Origin: Streptomyces sp. NBC_00335
GTDB lineage: Bacteria; Actinomycetota; Actinomycetes; Streptomycetales; Streptomycetaceae
Length of the DNA: 64,000 nucleotides
NCBI RefSeq assembly: GCF_036127095.1
Contig: NZ_CP108006.1
Location: 6,625,501-6,689,500, forward strand
Direction of reading: 5' to 3'
Part shown: one piece after another, positions 60,922 to 64,000 of the stretch
How positions within the stretch are numbered: the stretch's first letter is position 1
How the letters are laid out: the number at the start of each line of letters is the position of its first letter
Translations under genes and position numbers: made by a program
Notes under the pieces: model-generated
What the model was told of the DNA's origin: nothing
The model's database searches: none
The model's input: only the letters and a program-made list of their open reading frames with translations

Positions 60922-61167
60922 GTGAAGAACATCAAGAAGGCCACCGCCGTCACCATGATCGCGGGCGGCCTCCTCGCCGCCGGCGTGGGTGTCTCGTCGG
61001 CGCACGGCGGTGCGTCGGCGACGGGCGAGGCCCTGAACTCGCCCGGCGTGGCCGCGGGGAACCAGCTCCAGCTCCCGGTCCACATCCCCGCGAACGTCGT
61101 GGGCAACTCGGTCAACGTGATCGGCCTGCTGAACGGCGCCTGGGGCAACACGGGCGTCAACAACTGA
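60922..61167 (+). CDS. chpE: Short chaplin without cysteines (ChpE type)
   Basis: An 81-residue secreted hydrophobic surface protein. Signal peptide about 1-29 (VKNIKKATAVTMIAGGLLAAGVGVSSAHGG), then one chaplin domain: NSPGVAAGNQLQLPVHIPANVVGNSVNVIGLLNGAWGNTGVNN. Both cysteines usual in chaplins are absent (NVVGN, GNTGV), the hallmark of ChpE in S. coelicolor. Chaplins self-assemble into amyloid-like films that lower surface tension for aerial growth. GTG 60922 with GGAGG upstream. Its neighbours (kinase pair) match the ChpE locus. Confidence 0.92.
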   Translation: MKNIKKATAVTMIAGGLLAAGVGVSSAHGGASATGEALNSPGVAAGNQLQLPVHIPANVVGNSVNVIGLLNGAWGNTGVNN

Positions 61168-61182
61168 CCCAGCCCCCTTTCA

Positions 61183-61321
61183 ACGCGGCGCTCGCACTGC
61201 TGCGCAGGCATCGCCCCGCTGCGCCGGGCCGATTCCCGACGCGGCGCTCGCACTGCTGCGCAGGCATCGCCCCGCTGCGCCGGGCCGATTCCCGACGCGG
61301 CGCTCGCCCCGCTGCGCCGGA
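61183..61321. repeat. Tandem 56-base repeat (two copies plus a shortened third)
   Basis: Unit starts ACGCGGCGCTCGCACTGCTG; copies at 61183-61238 and 61239-61294 are identical as read; a third start at 61295 lacks about 24 central bases. Period exactly 56. Confidence 0.92.
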
Positions 61322-61367
61322 CTCCGTCCGGCGGAGTGAGTCGGCCACGCGCAGCGACCACGCACCT

Positions 61368-61405
61368 CGGCCCCGCTTCCCCCCTCTCCCTGGGAAGCGG
61401 GGCCG
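61368..61405 (+). terminator. Hairpin terminator downstream of chpE
   Basis: CGGCCCCGCTTCC (61368-61380) pairs with GGAAGCGGGGCCG (61393-61405), loop CCCCTCTCCCTG. Confidence 0.75.
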
Positions 61406-61484
61406 ATGCCTTTCCGCCACGGCCGGACCACTCCCGCCTCGGGGGAGGAGTGCCACCTGCCGCGGCCAATCCGGCGCAGCCGGG

Positions 61485-61545
61485 CAAATCCAGCCCCTCC
61501 GGCGTTTGAGGAGCGGGGCCCGGGGCGGTGCCCCGGAAGGCCCGG
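61485..61545. repeat. GC-rich palindromic repeat, copy 4 (half element)
   Basis: AAATCCAGCCCCTCCGGCGT then TTGAGGAGCGGGGCCCGGGG and GCGGTGCCCCGG. Matches the right half of copy 3 from the inner arm outward; the left half is missing, replaced by unrelated sequence. Confidence 0.8.
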
Positions 61546-61617
61546 CGCAGCCGGGGACGCTCGTGCAAGGGCGCCGCACGGGACTCCGCCCACCGCCGGG
61601 GGCCACCGGGGCCGAGG

Positions 61618-62403
61618 CTAAAGCCCCCGCTCCCGCTCCTCAACGGCCGAGTTGTACGCGGCGACCAGCGCCCGCCGGGCGACCCGCTCCACGGGCCGCA
61701 ACGCCTCCGCCCGGGCCGCCATCTCCGACGCGGCCACCGCCGCCCCGTGCCCCCGCTCGGTCGCGAGCGACACCATCAGGTCCACCCGCTGCGCCAGCGA
61801 CAGGACCCGTACCGCCCGCGCCGGATACCCCGGCGCCAGCGCGTCCCGCCCGGCCTCCGTCCGCGCCCGGTACGCGGACAGCGCCGCCTCGGCGACCGGC
61901 CCGGATCCCGCCACGTCCAGCCGGGTCAGCACCACCGTGGCCTCGCGCAGCGCCTCCGCCAGTTCCCGTTCCGCCTCGCCGAGCGACGGCACGTCCGCCG
62001 GCGGGGCCTCCCGTACCGGCAGGCAGTGCCAGGTCACCGACACGTGCACGTCACCCGCCGGCCCGGCCTCCTGGACCTCCGGCACCAGCCCGACCGCCGC
62101 ACCCACCGCGACGACCGCCTCCTCCGCGTCCAGCGCCCTCGCGTTGAACTCCGGCGGCCCGCTCAGCCCCAGCGGATGCCCCGGCGCCGGGAGCGCGATC
62201 CGCAGCCCGGTCACCCCCAGCACCCGCATCCGGCCCAGCGCCAGGGTGAGCCCCACCGGGCCGGATTCCCCGGGCAGCCCCTCCACCCGGTGCACGGAGT
62301 CCTCGCCCACGATCGACAACACGGCCTCGTCGGGCGAGACGAGACCGGCCAGCAGAGCGTTCCCCCAGGCGGCCAGCCGCCCTGAACGCGGTTCGAAAAG
62401 CAT
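61618..62403 (-). CDS. Conserved protein of unknown function
   Basis: A 261-residue protein. Start MLFEPRSGRLAAWGNALLAGLVSPDEAVLSIVGED; a run of Val/Gly/Leu-rich strand-like segments (about 30-130, for example PVGLTLALGRMRVLGVTGLRIALPAPG), then about 100 residues of amphipathic helix (ERELAEALREATVVLTRLD, AEALRPVERVARRALVAAY) and a charged tail. No membrane helix, signal or catalytic motif. ATG 62403. Divergent from the ABC ATPase gene across 142 bases. I do not recognise a named family. Confidence 0.78.
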   Translation of the reverse strand: MLFEPRSGRLAAWGNALLAGLVSPDEAVLSIVGEDSVHRVEGLPGESGPVGLTLALGRMRVLGVTGLRIALPAPGHPLGLSGPPEFNARALDAEEAVVAVGAAVGLVPEVQEAGPAGDVHVSVTWHCLPVREAPPADVPSLGEAERELAEALREATVVLTRLDVAGSGPVAEAALSAYRARTEAGRDALAPGYPARAVRVLSLAQRVDLMVSLATERGHGAAVAASEMAARAEALRPVERVARRALVAAYNSAVEERERGL

Positions 62404-62545
62404 CCCCCTACTTTACGGACGGCCCCCCGGACCCGGGCCCGCGCCCGGAGCCCTCCCCGAGTGGCGTAGGTTTTCCCCTGGGGCTGCGCCCACGGACGGG
62501 GCGGCGCACAGACGAACCAAGACTGCAAGGGGAGACAACACGCTC

Positions 62546-63340
<795 letters not shown>

Positions 63341-63402
63341 TCCGCGCTCTGGAGCCCGTCGTCCCCTGTCCGGACCGCGCCCACCCGACCTACCATGACC
63401 AT

Positions 63403-63834
63403 GTGGACATCGACGCGTGGGTGTGGTGGCTCATCGGCGCGGTCGGACTGGGCATCCCCCTGGTCCTGACCGCGATGCCCGAGTTCGGCATGTTCGCCGC
63501 CGGAGCGGTGGCGGCCGCCGTGACGGCGGCCCTCGGCGGGGGAGTGGTCGCCCAAGTCCTGGTCTTCGTGGCCGTGTCGGTCGCGCTCATCGCGGTCGTC
63601 CGCCCGATCGCCAACCGGCACCGCAACCAGAAACCCCAACACCGCAGCGGAATCGACGCGTTGAGGGGCCGCAGCGCCGTGGTCCTGGAACGCGTGGACG
63701 CGGGCGGCGGCGGCCGGATCAAGCTCGCCGGGGAAATCTGGTCGGCGCGCTCCCTGGACGCGGACATCACCTTCGAACCGGGCCAGTCCGTCGACGTGGT
63801 GGAGATCGACGGGGCGACCGCCGTCGTCATGTGA
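63403..63834 (+). CDS. NfeD-family membrane protein
   Basis: A 143-residue protein: helices about 8-24, 28-45 and 47-65, then an OB-fold domain (about 85-143: LRGRSAVVLERVDAGGGGRIKLAGEIWSARSLDADITFEPGQSVDVVEIDGATAVV). This is the short NfeD type that accompanies SPFH/stomatin proteins. GTG 63403 comes seven bases after TACCAT (63391-63396), so a leaderless mRNA is likely. The next gene, cut by the window end, starts like an SPFH protein. Confidence 0.88.
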   Translation: MDIDAWVWWLIGAVGLGIPLVLTAMPEFGMFAAGAVAAAVTAALGGGVVAQVLVFVAVSVALIAVVRPIANRHRNQKPQHRSGIDALRGRSAVVLERVDAGGGGRIKLAGEIWSARSLDADITFEPGQSVDVVEIDGATAVVM

Positions 63835-63964
63835 CGGACCAGCACATGAGCAACTCGCCTGTGGGCGGGCCACATGTGGGCAAGCAGCCGACCCGCGGCC
63901 CCGGGGTCTGCGAGACTCCGCTGAACGGGGCAGCACAGACAGCCGGAAGGGCACGGGGAACCGC

Positions 63965-64000
63965 ATGCAACCGATCATCATCGTTCTGATCATTCTGGTG
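63965..64000 (+). CDS. SPFH/stomatin-like protein, N-terminal fragment
   Basis: Only twelve codons are in the window: MQPIIIVLIILV, a membrane-anchor-like start. With NfeD upstream, an SPFH-domain protein is expected, but the domain itself lies outside. GGGCACGGGGAACC precedes the ATG. Confidence 0.55.
   Translation, partial: MQPIIIVLIILV

Larger units (their letters stand above)
61168..61617. other. 450-base region downstream of chpE filled with repeats
   Basis: No credible gene. Holds a 56-base tandem repeat, a hairpin terminator (61368-61405) and a partial copy of the palindromic repeat (about 61485-61545). Confidence 0.7.

Noticed and set aside
61183..61321. CRISPR-like array
   Set aside because: The units are directly adjacent with no spacers, the period is 56 bases, and no cas gene is present.

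Overview
The window is a 64 kb piece of a Streptomyces chromosome core. The DNA is very GC-rich, GTG starts are common (several TTG), and neighbouring genes often overlap by 4 bases. It carries actinomycete markers: a cysteine-less chaplin of the ChpE type, the small nucleoid protein Gbn, an FHA-ABC transporter, and fabG-inhA. As I remember the S. coelicolor map, the order from cobB/cobO at the left to chpE at the right follows the SCO185x to SCO179x interval, read in descending order. That synteny is recalled, not computed.

Left part (1-10 kb): a ZIP-type metal transporter, then a minus-strand cobalamin operon (cobD-cobQ-[gap]-chelatase-cobO-cobB) behind a B12 riboswitch. Next is a PiT phosphate transporter with a small membrane partner and a PHO-box-like repeat. 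10-23 kb holds housekeeping and conserved genes: an alpha/beta hydrolase, a VOC protein, a zinc metallopeptidase, an ABC-F ATPase, gbn, an enoyl-CoA hydratase, a five-gene Asp23/AmaP envelope-stress operon, an SDR, SURF1, a zinc-ribbon protein and a DEDDh exonuclease.

23-34 kb looks the most accessory. It has a RING-finger/TerD-like protein, a TetR-controlled acetoacetate decarboxylase/SDR/two-amidohydrolase operon, and a 1005-residue NACHT-LRR NTPase that resembles bacterial NLR-type immune proteins. 34-49 kb has a sterol-desaturase/lysoplasmalogenase pair, an alcohol dehydrogenase, a secreted subtilase, the DUF485-acetate permease pair, moaA, small membrane proteins, tyrS, tldE-tldD and the fatty-acid genes fabG-inhA.

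49-64 kb has a secreted protein, a GntR regulator divergent from a CynX-type MFS transporter with its 39-residue partner, a SixA phosphatase, serB, an FHA-FHA-ABC transporter, a secreted transglycosylase and a GAF-histidine kinase/NarL regulator pair. It ends with chpE, an unknown protein, an ABC ATPase, NfeD and the start of an SPFH protein.

The main unexplained structure is a GC-rich palindromic repeat present about four times. One copy lies in frame inside cobB, adding about 50 residues between its two domains. Another copy sits in the cobalamin operon where cobN is found in S. coelicolor. No tRNA, rRNA, CRISPR array, insertion sequence or prophage was recognised.
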